From the NCBI GenBank assembly GCA_021613535.1, contig CP075492.1, positions 19,902,001 through 19,966,000 on the forward strand: a stretch of 64,000 nucleotides of DNA, given 5' to 3'. Within the stretch, counting starts at the first letter, position 1, and the number at the start of each line of letters is the position of its first letter. Under the pieces are notes generated by a model. The model worked only from the letters and a program-made list of their open reading frames with translations, was not told the DNA's origin and did no database searches. The position numbers and the translations under genes were made by a program. Below are positions 30,001-39,400 of the stretch, one piece after another. The stretch is from Adineta vaga (Eukaryota; Rotifera).

Positions 30001-31671
30001 ATACATTACATCGCAAAAAATACTGGATGATTGCCGATTAAAATCGGATTTGAAGAATTTCAATCGACTATATTTTTGACTTTTCTACTACATAGACATA
30101 CCTTCATTTATAATAGTCGGTAATCTGTGAAAGATTACTCCTTGCATTTCTTCAACTTCTTCAGGCAGAATGAGTGATAATTTGCTGATAGATATACTAT
30201 ACTGATTATGGATTGGTTCATCAACTACTGGAGAGCAAAACATTTGTGTAAGTATATGTTTGAAACGCCTTGCAAGCAAATCCACATTAGCTTGATATTT
30301 GAACATATCCGCCGAACAAGTCAAGAAACACTTCGTACTTCGTGCATAATGATCATGTGATAGTATGAAAGTCAAATCAAATAACGCTGTTCCATTGCCA
30401 TGAGATGTATCTTGATCATAATAGGCACCGAGTACACAACCTTCATTCACAGTTATCTCTGTGTTAGTATTTTGTGTTACTGTTGACACCAAAGATTCAT
30501 ACTGGAATGATGTTGAAGGTAATGCATGTTCTCGTTTACCTTGTGTTTCAATAATCTGTTGATAAGGCAAAGAAGCATGTTCCAAAACATCAGTGCAAAG
30601 TTGTTGTACTTTTTGTACAAAGTGATTAAATGAATTATTTGGTTCAATTTTAATTCGATATGGTACAAGATTAACAAACATACCAATCATAGTTTTCGTC
30701 TCTTCTTTCGATCGATTAGCTATAACACCTCCCACACACAAGTCATCGTCATCATTGGTTAATTTGAATAAAAATGCATAGTAACATGCAAGAGTTAGTG
30801 CAAACATAGTAATATTATTTGATGATGCAAATATCATCATAGCATCAACAATATCTTGTTCAATATGAAATGCCACGGAAAGACCACGACCAGAGCGAAT
30901 TTGATTGTTTGTACTTTCATCAGGTACTAAATGTTGTATGCGATTCCAGTTATACCCATGCATAAGACCTGACCAAAATCGCCGTGCTTTATTCATTTTG
31001 GAATCTACACTTGCATCGGATAACATCGCTTGTTCATGCAAGGCAAAGTCGATATATTGTGGAATTGTCAATGTAGGTTGATGATCGTCATCAGCACAGC
31101 ATGCTTGTTCAAAAGCATTGACAAATGCTTTAACTGAACTTAGATCAAACGCAATGTGGTGAACAGTAAAAATAATAAGATCGCCTTGATGTAATGAATG
31201 ATCATGAGTTTCAGTACTCTGTTGTACTACATGGCACCGCAAGACTTTCCCCTTTTCAACATCGAAATGCTTTTTGATAGATTCGTTTGTAAGTAGATCA
31301 TTGAGTTGTTCTGATGTCGAAATGCCCTGCGAACATTGAAACGAGTAGATGTCATCGGTAAGTGGTTGTATATATTGTTCTATTTGATTACTTAGTTGAT
31401 TCCAATGAACAGCAGTTCGTAAAACTGTATGCTGTTCTATTACCAAGCGTAATGATGAACGAATATGTTCTATTGGTACTGAGCCATATTTAACTCTCAT
31501 TGGAACCAAAATATTGTAGACAGACAAGTCAGAAACACGAAAATAAAGCTGTTCGTGCAAGTAAATACGCTGTTGAAGGAACGATGCTACAGCCTCTGTT
31601 CGACCAGAAGGTGTGAGCCGTTGAACTCCATGCCGAGTTGCTGACAACGTTAAATGCTTTTTTGGAAACAT
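1..31671 (-). CDS. Multi-module NRPS, four CA-CB-A-T modules, 3' end off window
   Basis: This gene encodes an NRPS that activates amino acids as adenylates, loads them on carrier domains and joins them by condensation domains. I resolve 24 exons: 31671-30102, 28532-27969, 27914-26821, 26764-26465, 26401-26071, 26011-25006, 24949-23441, 19190-18627, 18572-17479, 17422-17123, 17068-16738, 16683-15679, 15619-14111, 9728-9159, 9096-8009, 7950-7651, 7598-7271, 7222-6218, 6162-4678, 3066-2503, 2448-1355, 1292-993, 929-599 and 539 to beyond 1. Every junction is GT-AG and keeps phase. Complete modules 2 and 3 sum to 4803 and 4800 nt. About 6,260 residues lie in the window, and the end is not reached. 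Each module has two condensation domains before one A and one T domain, which is unusual. Start chosen: the first Met before a condensation domain, after 0.9 kb of non-coding DNA. The only lesion seen is a +1 frameshift at 25377-25380. One gene is favoured because phase-1 donors (GAAG/GT or AAAG/GT) and TAG/CNCCA acceptors match at every module, but separate genes cannot be excluded without RNA data. Confidence 0.85.
1300..1344. repeat. CATTCT hexanucleotide repeat in short intron
   Basis: The intron between the CB/A1 exon and the A2-A3 exon carries a CATTCT run of five units here, but four units in the same intron of module 2 (about 17440-17466) and module 1 (about 26782-26808). The differing copy number argues that these are separate copies and not one locus assembled three times. 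Confidence 0.7.
3618..3762. mobile_element. CAAGGGG-ended MITE, copy 1
   Basis: A 145-bp element begins CAAGGGGAGATCAACG and ends with the near-reverse complement (GTTGTTTTTCCCCTTG, ignoring small mismatches). The interior is made of repeated TACTCC / GGAGTA words in opposing orientation. It shares its terminus and interior style with the element at 19834-20060. No transposase is present. Confidence 0.6.
3782..4203 (+). pseudogene. Ty3/gypsy-like integrase relic
   Basis: In one plus-strand frame the end of a retroelement integrase can be read. It starts SYHSVNNELAKRFVRSFKQR, matching the conserved YHPxTNGxxERxxxTFK core region. It is followed by a LFRHSIRTEFN segment like the usual LFGRKxRTxLD and by FSVGRLVW like FxVGDxVW. 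Three in-frame stops interrupt it and no upstream catalytic core, reverse transcriptase or LTR was found. It is dead and antisense to the host NRPS intron. Confidence 0.65.
4678..6162 (-). other. NRPS module 4, first condensation domain (CA4)
   Basis: A 1,485-nt exon with SFAQERIFLDEH, catalytic HHAFFDG, YVDYSIHEH and IGMFVSTLPYR. The middle part resembles CA2 and CA3, while the two ends are distinct. It ends at a phase-1 donor, GAAG/GTAGG, at 4677. No lesion seen. Confidence 0.9.
6218..9728 (-). other. NRPS module 3, CB-A-T block (most diverged module)
   Basis: Exons are 570, 1088, 300, 328 and 1005 nt, with introns of 62, 58, 52 and 48 bp. CB has HHASFD followed by F. The A domain has FTSGSTGIPK, a YAPAETT where the usual YGPAE glycine is alanine, YRTGDLV, GRKDHQIKLHG and NGKIDRK. 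By-eye pocket code is D-V-M-A-C-G-I-V-V-K. The T domain has IGGHSLVIMQL. Unlike modules 1, 2 and 4, this block has not been homogenised with its neighbours and differs throughout, so it may represent the older, unconverted state. Confidence 0.9.
9990..10170. repeat. Dispersed GTGAGTACA repeat family, copy 1
   Basis: The copy begins with a near-palindrome, GTGTACTC-AAAAA-GTGAGTACAC. It is followed by the conserved words CGGTCTGTATGTCCG, CGATAACT, GAGCTGAAATTTT and CGAGTTCGAAGATGAG. The same order recurs near 12160-12400, 20061-20260 and 21950-22200. Confidence 0.7.
10329..10725. repeat. Tandem hairpin repeat, about 128-bp period
   Basis: Three head-to-tail units start at about 10329, 10468 and 10596; the last two are spaced exactly 128 bp. 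Each opens with an inverted repeat, clearest in the third as CCTGGGTGA-AATC-TCACCCAGG, and later carries GCTTTCCTAGGTCTAGAAAA. A degenerate unit lies near 11720-11840. Nature unknown; it may be satellite-like or part of a transposon end. Confidence 0.75.
11883..12438. repeat. Dispersed repeat copy 2 (about 555 bp)
   Basis: Homologous along its length to 21674-22228 in the neighbouring long intron. It begins GAAGAAATAAAGGAAAGCG, contains the GTGTCCGTCCATCGGTTCG and CGATAACTCCCGAAA words of the dispersed family, and ends near TTCCG-ATTTATT. Each copy sits inside the long intron of a different NRPS module, so it may have been copied with the intron or inserted twice. Confidence 0.75.
14111..15619 (-). 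other. NRPS module 3, first condensation domain (CA3)
   Basis: A 1,509-nt exon after a 59-bp intron (15678-15620). It has SYAQERIFLDEQ, catalytic HHAFFDG and IGMFVSTLPYR. It includes a short poly-Asn stretch near residue 25, as does CA2. The N-terminal two thirds are nearly identical to CA2, but the C-terminal third differs. It ends with GAAG/GTATG. No lesion seen. Confidence 0.9.
15679..19190 (-). other. NRPS module 2, CB-A-T block with swapped pocket
   Basis: Exon lengths (564, 1094, 300, 331, 1005) match module 1 apart from the latter's extra base. CB and A1-A3 (to about 17130) and A7-A10 (from about 16432) are nearly identical at DNA level to modules 1 and 4. The stretch between, covering A4 to A6, is a different sequence: RCSFDVHLLEIMG in place of RCSFDIHVQEILG. 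By-eye pocket code is D-V-L-Q-C-S-I-N-S-K. A5 reads YGPAETIN. The T domain is intact with IGGHSLLMMQL. The intron inside the swap (17122-17069) also differs from its counterparts, so the exchange covered exon and intron together. Confidence 0.9.
19323..19812. mobile_element. Large foldback element
   Basis: Two arms of roughly 185 bp (about 19323-19510 and 19625-19812) are imperfect reverse complements, sharing the words TAAATAAAAAA, ATCGAAAAGGTT, AAATGTCAAAAGCTTCAGAA and CCGAACCATC. The arms read as similar short peptides on opposite strands (both begin MSKASECVDK), which is a by-product of the symmetry. No transposase is seen. Confidence 0.75.
19834..20060. mobile_element. CAAGGGG-ended MITE, copy 2, nested
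   Basis: A 227-bp element begins CAAGGGGAAAAGGCAGACTT and ends AAGTCTGCCTTTTCCCCCTTG-like. The interior is an irregular run of AAGTAC / AAGTAGCTGA words. It splits a copy of the dispersed family: GTGTACTCAAAA lies on its left and AAAAGTGAGTACAC on its right, while copy 1 at 9990 is uninterrupted. It is therefore younger than that family. Confidence 0.75.
20061..20260. repeat. Dispersed GTGAGTACA repeat family, copy 3
   Basis: Right part of the copy split by the MITE at 19834-20060. It has CGGTCTGTATGTCTGTCCG, CGATAACTC, GAGCTGAAATTTTT and CGAGTTCGAAGATGAG in the family order. Confidence 0.7.
21674..22228. repeat. Dispersed repeat copy 4 (about 555 bp)
   Basis: Aligns by eye along its whole length with 11883-12438, with scattered substitutions and small indels. 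It includes the GTGTCCGTCCATCGGTTCG word and ends near TTTCCGCATTTATTT. Confidence 0.75.
22436..22650 (+). mobile_element. Probable tRNA-derived SINE
   Basis: A unit of about 215 bp has a B-box-like GTGTTCAAACCTC about 35 bp after an A-box-like TGGTTGATTACG. A G+C-rich body follows (CCGCGGCCGGCCCCTTCGGGG) and the unit ends in a short ATT repeat. This fits a SINE with pol III promoter boxes and a simple-repeat tail. Target-site duplication not identified. Confidence 0.5.
23091..23277. mobile_element. Small foldback element (187 bp)
   Basis: Reverse-complement arms run almost to the centre: AAGATCCTTTG near 23130 pairs with CAAAGGATCTT near 23226. Outer ends are TCTAAAAAAG and CTTTTTTTAGA. Likely a MITE or foldback copy. 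It lies just beyond the module 2 donor. Confidence 0.7.
23441..24949 (-). other. NRPS module 2, first condensation domain (CA2)
   Basis: A single 1,509-nt exon, preceded by a 56-bp intron (25005-24950). It carries SFAQERIFLDEQ, the catalytic HHAFFDG, a C4-like YVDYSIHEH and a C5-like IGMFVSTLPYR. From about 24920 down to 23830 it is almost identical at DNA level to CA3 (15600-14510). Below that the two diverge sharply: the C-terminal third here begins ETVFLFVNAFED, where CA3 has ETMFDFITESED. The exon ends at a phase-1 donor, AAAG/GTATG. Confidence 0.9.
25006..28532 (-). other. NRPS module 1, CB-A-T block
   Basis: The block has five exons split by introns of 54, 56, 63, 59 bp. CB has HHATFD followed by V. 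The A domain shows A3 FTSGSTGIPK, A5 LYGPAETT, A7 YRTGDLV, A8 GRKDHQIKLHGQRIELGEIE and A10 NGKVDRK. By-eye alignment to GrsA pocket positions reads D-I-Q-H-C-S-L-I-D-K; the leading Asp fits an alpha-amino acid substrate, but I cannot name it. The T domain has LGGHSLLMMQL with its carrier serine. The last exon (26011-25006) is 1006 nt, against 1005 nt in modules 2 and 3. The extra base is in an A-run at 25377-25380, just inside A10, and puts the T domain out of frame. Confidence 0.85.
28533..30101 (-). other. Long intron, module 1 (CA/CB boundary)
   Basis: This phase-1 intron of 1,569 bp has donor GTATGT and acceptor TTGTAG. No gene is seen. Stretches around 29200-29620 and 29640-29750 resemble 20450-20930 and 21580-21680 in the module 2 long intron. 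This suggests the intron was duplicated together with its module. Confidence 0.75.
30102..31671 (-). other. NRPS module 1, first condensation domain (CA1)
   Basis: This is the first exon, 523 codons plus one base, beginning MFPKKHLTLS. It contains a C1-like motif (SFLQQRIYLHEQ), the catalytic HHxxxD motif as HHIAFD followed by L rather than G, a C4-like YIDFALHEQ and a C5-like IGMFVNLVPYR. It ends with the linker LPEEVEEMQ and a phase-1 donor at 30101. It is clearly more diverged than the CA domains of modules 2-4. As the first domain of the line, it could accept an acyl group from the neighbouring PKS; this is inference from position, as no docking domain was recognised. Confidence 0.85.
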
Positions 31672-32558
31672 ATTTTGTGATGAATAAATAGAGAAAAATA
31701 TCTATTTATAATGCAAGAAAACCTATTGTAATCTACAAGTTGTAAAACAAATAGAAAAATTATATATAAATGATAAAATGAGCTAATAACTGAAGTGAGA
31801 TATTGTAAAAACATCAAAAAGATGATTTTGTGGAGACACATGCATTACGAGCACAAATGAAGGATCAATTCTTCTTTTTCGAAATAAAGGACATCGCTAT
31901 ACATAAAACTGATTTTTTTCTTTCATCTTTCTTAAACATGTCATAATTTGCTATTCGCAACGGAACTTTGAGCGACTTGTCAAGACTTCGAGAAACTAAA
32001 TTATATATATTTTTCACAGATATCTATACACATATCATATAACAACATTTCACAAATACATAAGAAAAACAAATGAGACATTATAATATTATATTAAATA
32101 GTAAGAAAAAGAACATGTTATTAATATATCTAATGACTAAATACGAAAAATATTCATAAACAAAAGTATGTTGTGAAACAAATATCATATTATAATAGAT
32201 ACACTTAGAATACAAAATTGGTTAGAATGTTTGTGGTTACTTAAGATAGAATGAAATATCTCTTAAATAATGTATCGTATAAAAAACTTATGTTCTTATG
32301 ACATAAGTCAGTATTTCATCTAATCTTATCAGTTATAAAGTTCGAGTTTTTGAATGTTTAAAGTCTCTGTAAAATGTATAATAAAACATAGTCCTTATCA
32401 GGCCTAAGCTATTTACTTTCGAGTTTTCAAATTTAATATTCTATAAATGTCTCTATAGTGTGATATTTGATAAATGTTAGAGTTAGTATATGAAAACAAA
32501 ATCTCAACTGACCCAATCATTAATGTCTAAAAAGTAATAATTGTTAATGTTTGTGATT
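31672..32558. other. PKS-NRPS intergenic region
   Basis: 887 bp of AT-rich DNA lie between the PKS stop and the NRPS start, both genes being on the minus strand. It should contain the PKS 3' end and the NRPS promoter, but no specific site could be assigned. Confidence 0.5.
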
Positions 32559-33440
32559 CTAACCATCCATGAGAAGCAATTCAACATCATTAATTACAAA
32601 ATGATCCTTGAGTTGTCGTATCATTTCACGAGCAATGACTTCTTCTTGTTTATTTCGAATTGTCATCAATTGATAAGGTCCACGTGGCTGAATACGACGC
32701 ATTTGTGCAATCATCTCTCGAGCACAAGTAGAGATACTTGTTGCCGATAGATTTGAAGGTATTTGAATAACATAAGTGGAAGCCCGTGCTTTTTGAGTTT
32801 TTTGTCCATCTATATCGTTGATAAATAGTGCAAACAACGACTCATCTTTATTGGTAGTCGACTTCTCTGCAATACAAAATCTAACAAGACTATCATGTTG
32901 ATGTCTACGTTGAAGACAAATGATATTTTCTGTGCCAGTATACATAGACGACATATTGGATGATATAGTATCATTTTCTTTGACAATATCAATATTCATA
33001 TCTTGTTCTTTATTAGCCGATGATACAACTTCATAACGTTCATTTAGTTTTTTATGAATAACTGTTGCAATTGTTTCAATAGAAAATCCTTGAAGAAGAT
33101 CAACTAATGGTATAAAAATACCAGTCTCTTGTCCTAACCAATTGTATAATGAAAGTGCTGCTAATGAATCCATACCTTGACTAACGAGTGAACGATCAAT
33201 TAAAATACGATCAACATTAGTTGCCCCTAGAAGTCTTGATACAGCTGCTTGAGTTCGTTCAATAATAGTTTCTTTCTGATTGAAATTCGAGTCAGTTGTA
33301 ATATTAACTCCTGATGATGTTGTTAAGGCATTTGTAAGATTCATAGCTGCATATCGTTCTTCTACTATTTTACGTAAATGAAATGTCGGTAACTTCTGAT
33401 GTCTTTGATACAAAGTCTGCCAATTAGCAGCAAAAACAAC
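32559..33440 (-). other. PKS acyl carrier domain and thioesterase-like stub
   Basis: The ACP has the phosphopantetheine serine in GMDSLAALSL (near 33170). After a low-complexity linker, the last 90 or so residues resemble the first half of a type I thioesterase: MRRIQPRGPYQL aligns with the usual RIQPxGPYxL and AREMIRQL with AFEMxxQL. The GxSxG nucleophile elbow is replaced by TIRNKQEE, and the protein stops at LLLMDG. The domain can therefore not release product by hydrolysis. Confidence 0.8.
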
Positions 33441-36400
33441 AGGACATGGACAATTTTTTGATTTGCTAGAAATTGTTCGATCAATTCAAAAACGACTACT
33501 GTTGGTACTAATTCAAAACCTTGTGTAACCTGTAAACTTATCAGTGCATCTCGATGTCGATGAAACATACCAGCACCACTTACAGCTGGTAAACCGACTG
33601 AAAGAGCTGGTATATGGAGTTTTGTCACACGATAATGAGCTAGAGCATCAAGAAACTGATTACCAGCATTATAACTGGCAGCTGCTAATTCAAGTAAATG
33701 ATTTCGAATTGATGAGAACATAATGAAAAAATGAATCGGGGCATGAGTAAGTTGTGTCACTTGATGAAGTATCCAAGCACCACGAACTTTAGCTGCTAAA
33801 ACACGTGTCAGATGTTCTTGTGTTAAATTAGCTAAAGAACGATCCTCTGCAACAACAGCAGTATGAATAATACCACGAACAGGATGAGAAGTTCTATTTA
33901 GATTTTCAATAAGTTGATGAACTTGATTAAAATTTGTTACATCAACTTGAACAACATCAACATAAGCATTATATGTCTTAGATATTTGTTTTAATTTTAA
34001 CCACTCATTATATTGTGGATCAGAAGGTTGTTCAAGTTCAATTAATGTTCGACGACTCATAAGTGTTATATATTTAACACCACGCTTTTCTATCATCCAA
34101 CGAGACATTGTCAATCCAAGACCACCAAAACCACCAGAAATTAAAATTGTTCCTTGTTGACAAACTTCCACAGGAAACATAATATCATTATCTAAAATTA
34201 CAATTCGATAGAAAAGAAAATGAAAGAATAAATAAATCTGAATTACCTGTCGATAAATGATCAGTAGACGATTTGTGAGTTATATTTAATGGTTCATTAG
34301 AGTTAGTTAATCGAACAGCAGATTTGCCCATAGCTTGACCACTATTACATCTCATACACGCTTCTATGACTTGGGATGGTTCATAGATAACTGTTGGTTC
34401 AATTGGTTTTAATTTACCTTGTACAAACAAATCAACCATTTCTTGTAACATAACAGTACAAATATCTTGCTGTTTGTCAGAAAGTGAAATCAAATCAATA
34501 ACATGCATACTACAATCAGAACGTAAATCAAACAGTGATAAAGCAGTCTTATCAAAAACATCTCGTTTGCCTCATTCAACAAAATGGCCATGAGAAGCAA
34601 GTAATTTAATGGATTGTTTAAGAAGAGGACCAGACAACGAATTAATAACGACATCAACACCATTAGGTAGAATAGTTAGTACATCATTAACAAAAGAAGC
34701 ATCTCGACTATTGAATACATATTCAACATTTAAACGTTCACGAAGAAAACGTCGTTTTTCTTCACTTCCAGCTGTGGCTATAACACGAGCACCAATATAT
34801 TGACAATATTGAATACAAATTTGACCAGCACCACCTGTTGCAGCATGAATGAGAACAGTTTGACCAGCTCGTAAATGAACGCGATATTTAAGGGAATAGA
34901 TTACTGTTAAACATACAACAGGCATAACTGATAATTGTTCATCGGTGAAAAGACATTCAGGTGGAATACATACAATTTGTGATGAATCAAGAACAATATG
35001 TGAATGTAATGAACCACGATCCGATATACCAACAACATGATTACCGGGTTGAAACTTCGTTGTAGAACATGCACGTACAATAATGCCAAAAAAATCTGAA
35101 CCAGGTTCTGTATCTCGATCAACATGTGGTTGATCTTGATCAAGCTGTGCAAAAGTACGTGTATGTGGATAAAGACCTCGTGCTTTAAGTACATCACGAA
35201 AGTTAATTCCAACACAATGAACACGAATCTCAACTTACCTGGTGATAATTCTCTTACTCTTTTATCACTAGTCCATGTTAAATCATTAAGAAAACGAGAT
35301 GGAGGAACAAGAAGACGAAACGGATATTGATCAGCGTCTCTTTGAGGATTAATACAAATTTGTTGTTGTTGTTGGAATTTAGATTTTTCTTCTTCATTTT
35401 CTTCTTGTTTTTCTAACATTTCATAATGCCATGTCAGATGTTTGATTGATTGATTTTGATTTGTTTCGAGACGAAGAACAACTTCATCCATTGTATTTGA
35501 ATATCGACAAGTAACAAGATATTGTGCTAAAGCGTGAGCAAGTGTTTCTTCGTCCAATAAAGAAGATGAAGATGATTGAAGATCAATAAGTTTCAATCGA
35601 TGTTGATCATATTCAATCATCAGACTACGTGTAAGACCGATGAGAGGTGATGCAATTATATTACAATTAGATTCGATATTCAACTGACCATGTCGTGTAA
35701 TAACGAACACAAATGGACGAAAGTTAGGAGATGTTGCTTGGATTAGTTGAAGAAGCTGAATAAATGAGCCTAAAATAGATTCTTCATGTTGTTTAAATAC
35801 CAAATCACTGTTGTCAGCGTCTATGCAAGTTTGTTCATATGACCAAGCAAAAACAACATATAGTTGCTTATATTTACTCATCATCATTTGAATTGTAGAA
35901 CGAATTATTTCCATTTTTGAGTTACACATATCAAAAAATCGAACGTTAGAACATGGCAAAAGTGATGCTGTAGTATGTCCAAGACTGTGAAGATCATTTT
36001 TGGCGAAAAATAGCCATGCTTGATGTTTTCTTTCATCAAGTGTCTTTAATATTTCGTGAGATGTTGTCTTTTGAAAGATAATTAATGCACTTTCAGGTTG
36101 ATTCAATATTGTTTCAATACTCGTAGACCCACCTAATTCTCTTAAAGTTGTAGTCCATTGATGAACATTATTTAATACACGAACATTATCCGATAATGAC
36201 CACCATTGATCAAGTAAACCGAAGATTAGATCAAAATAAAGAGGGACATCAATTAATTCGAGTAATAGAAGAAGGCCATTAGGGATAAGTAGACGACGAA
36301 GATCGATTAGAGATTTCATCAAATCCTGGCTTCCTTGCAATTCATTTGCAGCAAACACAACATCAAACGATTCGACTGGTATCTTTTCTAGAATTTCACT

Positions 36401-39400
36401 GTTGAACAAGTCATATGTTTGATCATATGTAATAGACAAATGAGTTTGATCAGCTAAATGTGTTTGAAATAGTTGTTCAGCGTGTGTGAGTTGCACCGGA
36501 TCTGATTCCATATAATGTAGATCGATCCATAGACTTGTTTGCTGTGATAAGTTAACTAATAGATGAAGAACAGGTAGAGCATCCAAATGTTCACCGCTGG
36601 CGATCCAAAATATACGTAATCGACGGTTAGTAAGAGATTCACAACATATTTGATCGTATTGTTGCTGGAGTTGTTGACCTATTGCATGGAATATTCTTTG
36701 TGTTTTATTTGCACTAATAATACTTTTTATTTGTTGTAATGTTTGTTCAGTTTCATCATTCCCCAGAAATACATCTATTCCACTTTGTTGTCCACTAAAA
36801 ACTTCTTTTAGATGTAAACCATAATTGTTCATTGAGATTAACAGTGGCTTGAGACGAGGAAAACGATTGAATAAATTCATAAGACGAAGTTGCGTTGAAT
36901 GCAATGTCACTTGCTCGGATATATGTGAGGTAAGAGATTGACACGTATTGAACAACAAAAGATACTGGCGATCGATGGCATTCACATCAAGTCCTTCTAT
37001 GGCCATTTGAGCATAACAAGCAGCCAATTCATTGAACGGTTCAATGGATTCGATTAAATCATGATTAGTAATAGTGTTAATCGCATTTTCAAGAATTTGC
37101 TCAGGCGATGGAAGTAGATCAGCTATACTTTTTATTATCGGTAAATTAAGCCATGTTCTTTTCATGCAATAATCCTTTATAATTATATTTAACTGTTCAC
37201 CATGATCTGCGTTAGGTAACTCAATAGCTGTATTTAATTTATCAAAAATAGATTTTTCTAATGTCCATCGACCAGATCGTACACCTTGAACTCGTTGAAC
37301 AGTAAGACCTTCAAATTTACACATGATGTCTGCTGACAGAGAGTTTTTGTCAGTATTTGAAAGAACCATTAAATCACAAGTATATGTTCGTTCTTGACTC
37401 AAACCGTAAACACTGTCATGAAAATTACCACGCATCTCAATATTGGAATGAGATATGTTATTATTGTCTGTATAACTTACAAATTTTTGAATACCAACTG
37501 GAAGAAATGTTGCATTCGCACCAGGTAATAAAGCTAAGAGTGGATGAAAACAAGCATCAAGTAATGATGGATGAAGTAGATAATAAGAAGAATGATCACT
37601 GATTTTACTAAGAGCATTTGAAATTTGAGCTGTAACTGTTGTTGATGTACCTTGTAAGAAGTGCATGTTTTGAAATGAAGGTCCGTATTGATAACCTCTT
37701 GTTGATAAATGACTATAGACATTTGATACATCATATGCCGACCACGTTTGATCGTGAACTTTATTAGTAGTAATTACTGTGGTTGATTTGTGTTGAGTAC
37801 TATCTATAGTAATTCGACCATGAGCATGTAAAATGAATTCATTCAGAGAATATTCACTAAGAGTCTGTTGATCAAGAAAAGAATCAATGAAATCAGTACT
37901 AGCCATACCTAATGAACGCATACAGTCTGGACCGACTGTCGACCATGGTCGACTGTAAATGAACCATTCACGTGTTGACTTCATAATTTGTGTAAATACT
38001 TCTGTCAATTCATGTTCACTAAGAAGTAGTGGTTTTACAAATTTACTTTCTTCTAAAATAATTAAAGATTGTTTATTATTATCTGATGATAGAAATAATT
38101 GTCGACAACCAGCTGTAACCATTTCAAGTAGTGCAACAGCAGGATATAGAATAGTATCTTGAATTTTATGGTCTTTTAAAAATATATATTTTGGTAAATT
38201 AATATTAATAAGACTTCTCCATGTAGCATTTGTTTGTCCAGTTAATTGACGAACACCAAGTAATGGATGAGTAGGAATACGATTAGCTAGACGTTTTATA
38301 GCTGCATCCTTTGATTCATACCAACATGGAGTTAGATTAAATGTATAGAGAGGAAAATCATCAAAGAATGCTGCATCTTCTTTCGAAGGTAAAATATATC
38401 GCATATGAAAATATTGTTTCCACATATCAGATGATGTTATTAATTGTGCTAGACTTGTCAGTAATGTTATTTGTTCATTTTCTTTTCGTTTCAATGTTGG
38501 AAGAATAAGGGGCTGTTGATTGGTTGATTCGTAACACTCTCGAATAGATGTGGCCAAGACTGGATGTGGCGAAATTTCAAGAAAAATAGTTGCATCATCA
38601 TTTTGTGCAATAGATGTCATTGCATCACAAAATCGAACCGTTTCTCGTACATTTGTCCACCAATAATGTGCATCGACTGGCATTTCATCACTTAATTCAC
38701 CTCCAATAACACTTGAATAGAGACGAGCTTGGGCACATTTTGGATCAAACATTTGTTGTGGATCTTTCAAAGGAAGTCCTCGAATGTCTTTGAGTGATGA
38801 CAGCAGTTCTTTTTCGATATCAAATCGATCCATTTGATGACAATGAAATGCATTTTCAATACGAAGACGGGTTTTAAAAACATTTGGATAAAATGTTGAA
38901 AGAATTCGTTCTAATTCATCAATAGTCTTTTCATCTCCACTCAAGGTGACAGAACGAGGACTATTTACAACAGCAATACACACAAGATGTTCAATACTTT
39001 TAAGAAGTTTGGCTTGTACTTCTTCTTTACTCATCGAAACAGCTAACATTCGACCACCTTGTCTTGTATTACGATTTTGTAAACGTGATCGATGATAAAC
39101 AACACGAACAGCTTCTTCTAAGGTGAGGCGACCGGCAACAAATGCAGCTGCTTGATCTCCAGCACTATGTGATATAATACTTGAAGGATAAATATGCCAT
39201 GAAACAAGTAATGCTGCTAAGGCAACTTGAATAGCAAATAATGTTGGTTGAGCAATATTGGTATCATTAATACGAGATTCTTGTTCAGTTTTTTTTCCAA
39301 TTAATTCGTCTAATAATCGCCATTCACCATTGTTAATTTTACTCATTTCACTATCAATTAATTGTATCCATCGAGTAAAAACAGGTTCACTTTCGTATAA

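Noticed and set aside
34572-34574. In-frame TGA in the PKS as a selenocysteine codon
   Set aside because: Enoylreductases have no selenocysteine at this place, and the gene has other frame lesions. A nonsense mutation or error is simpler.
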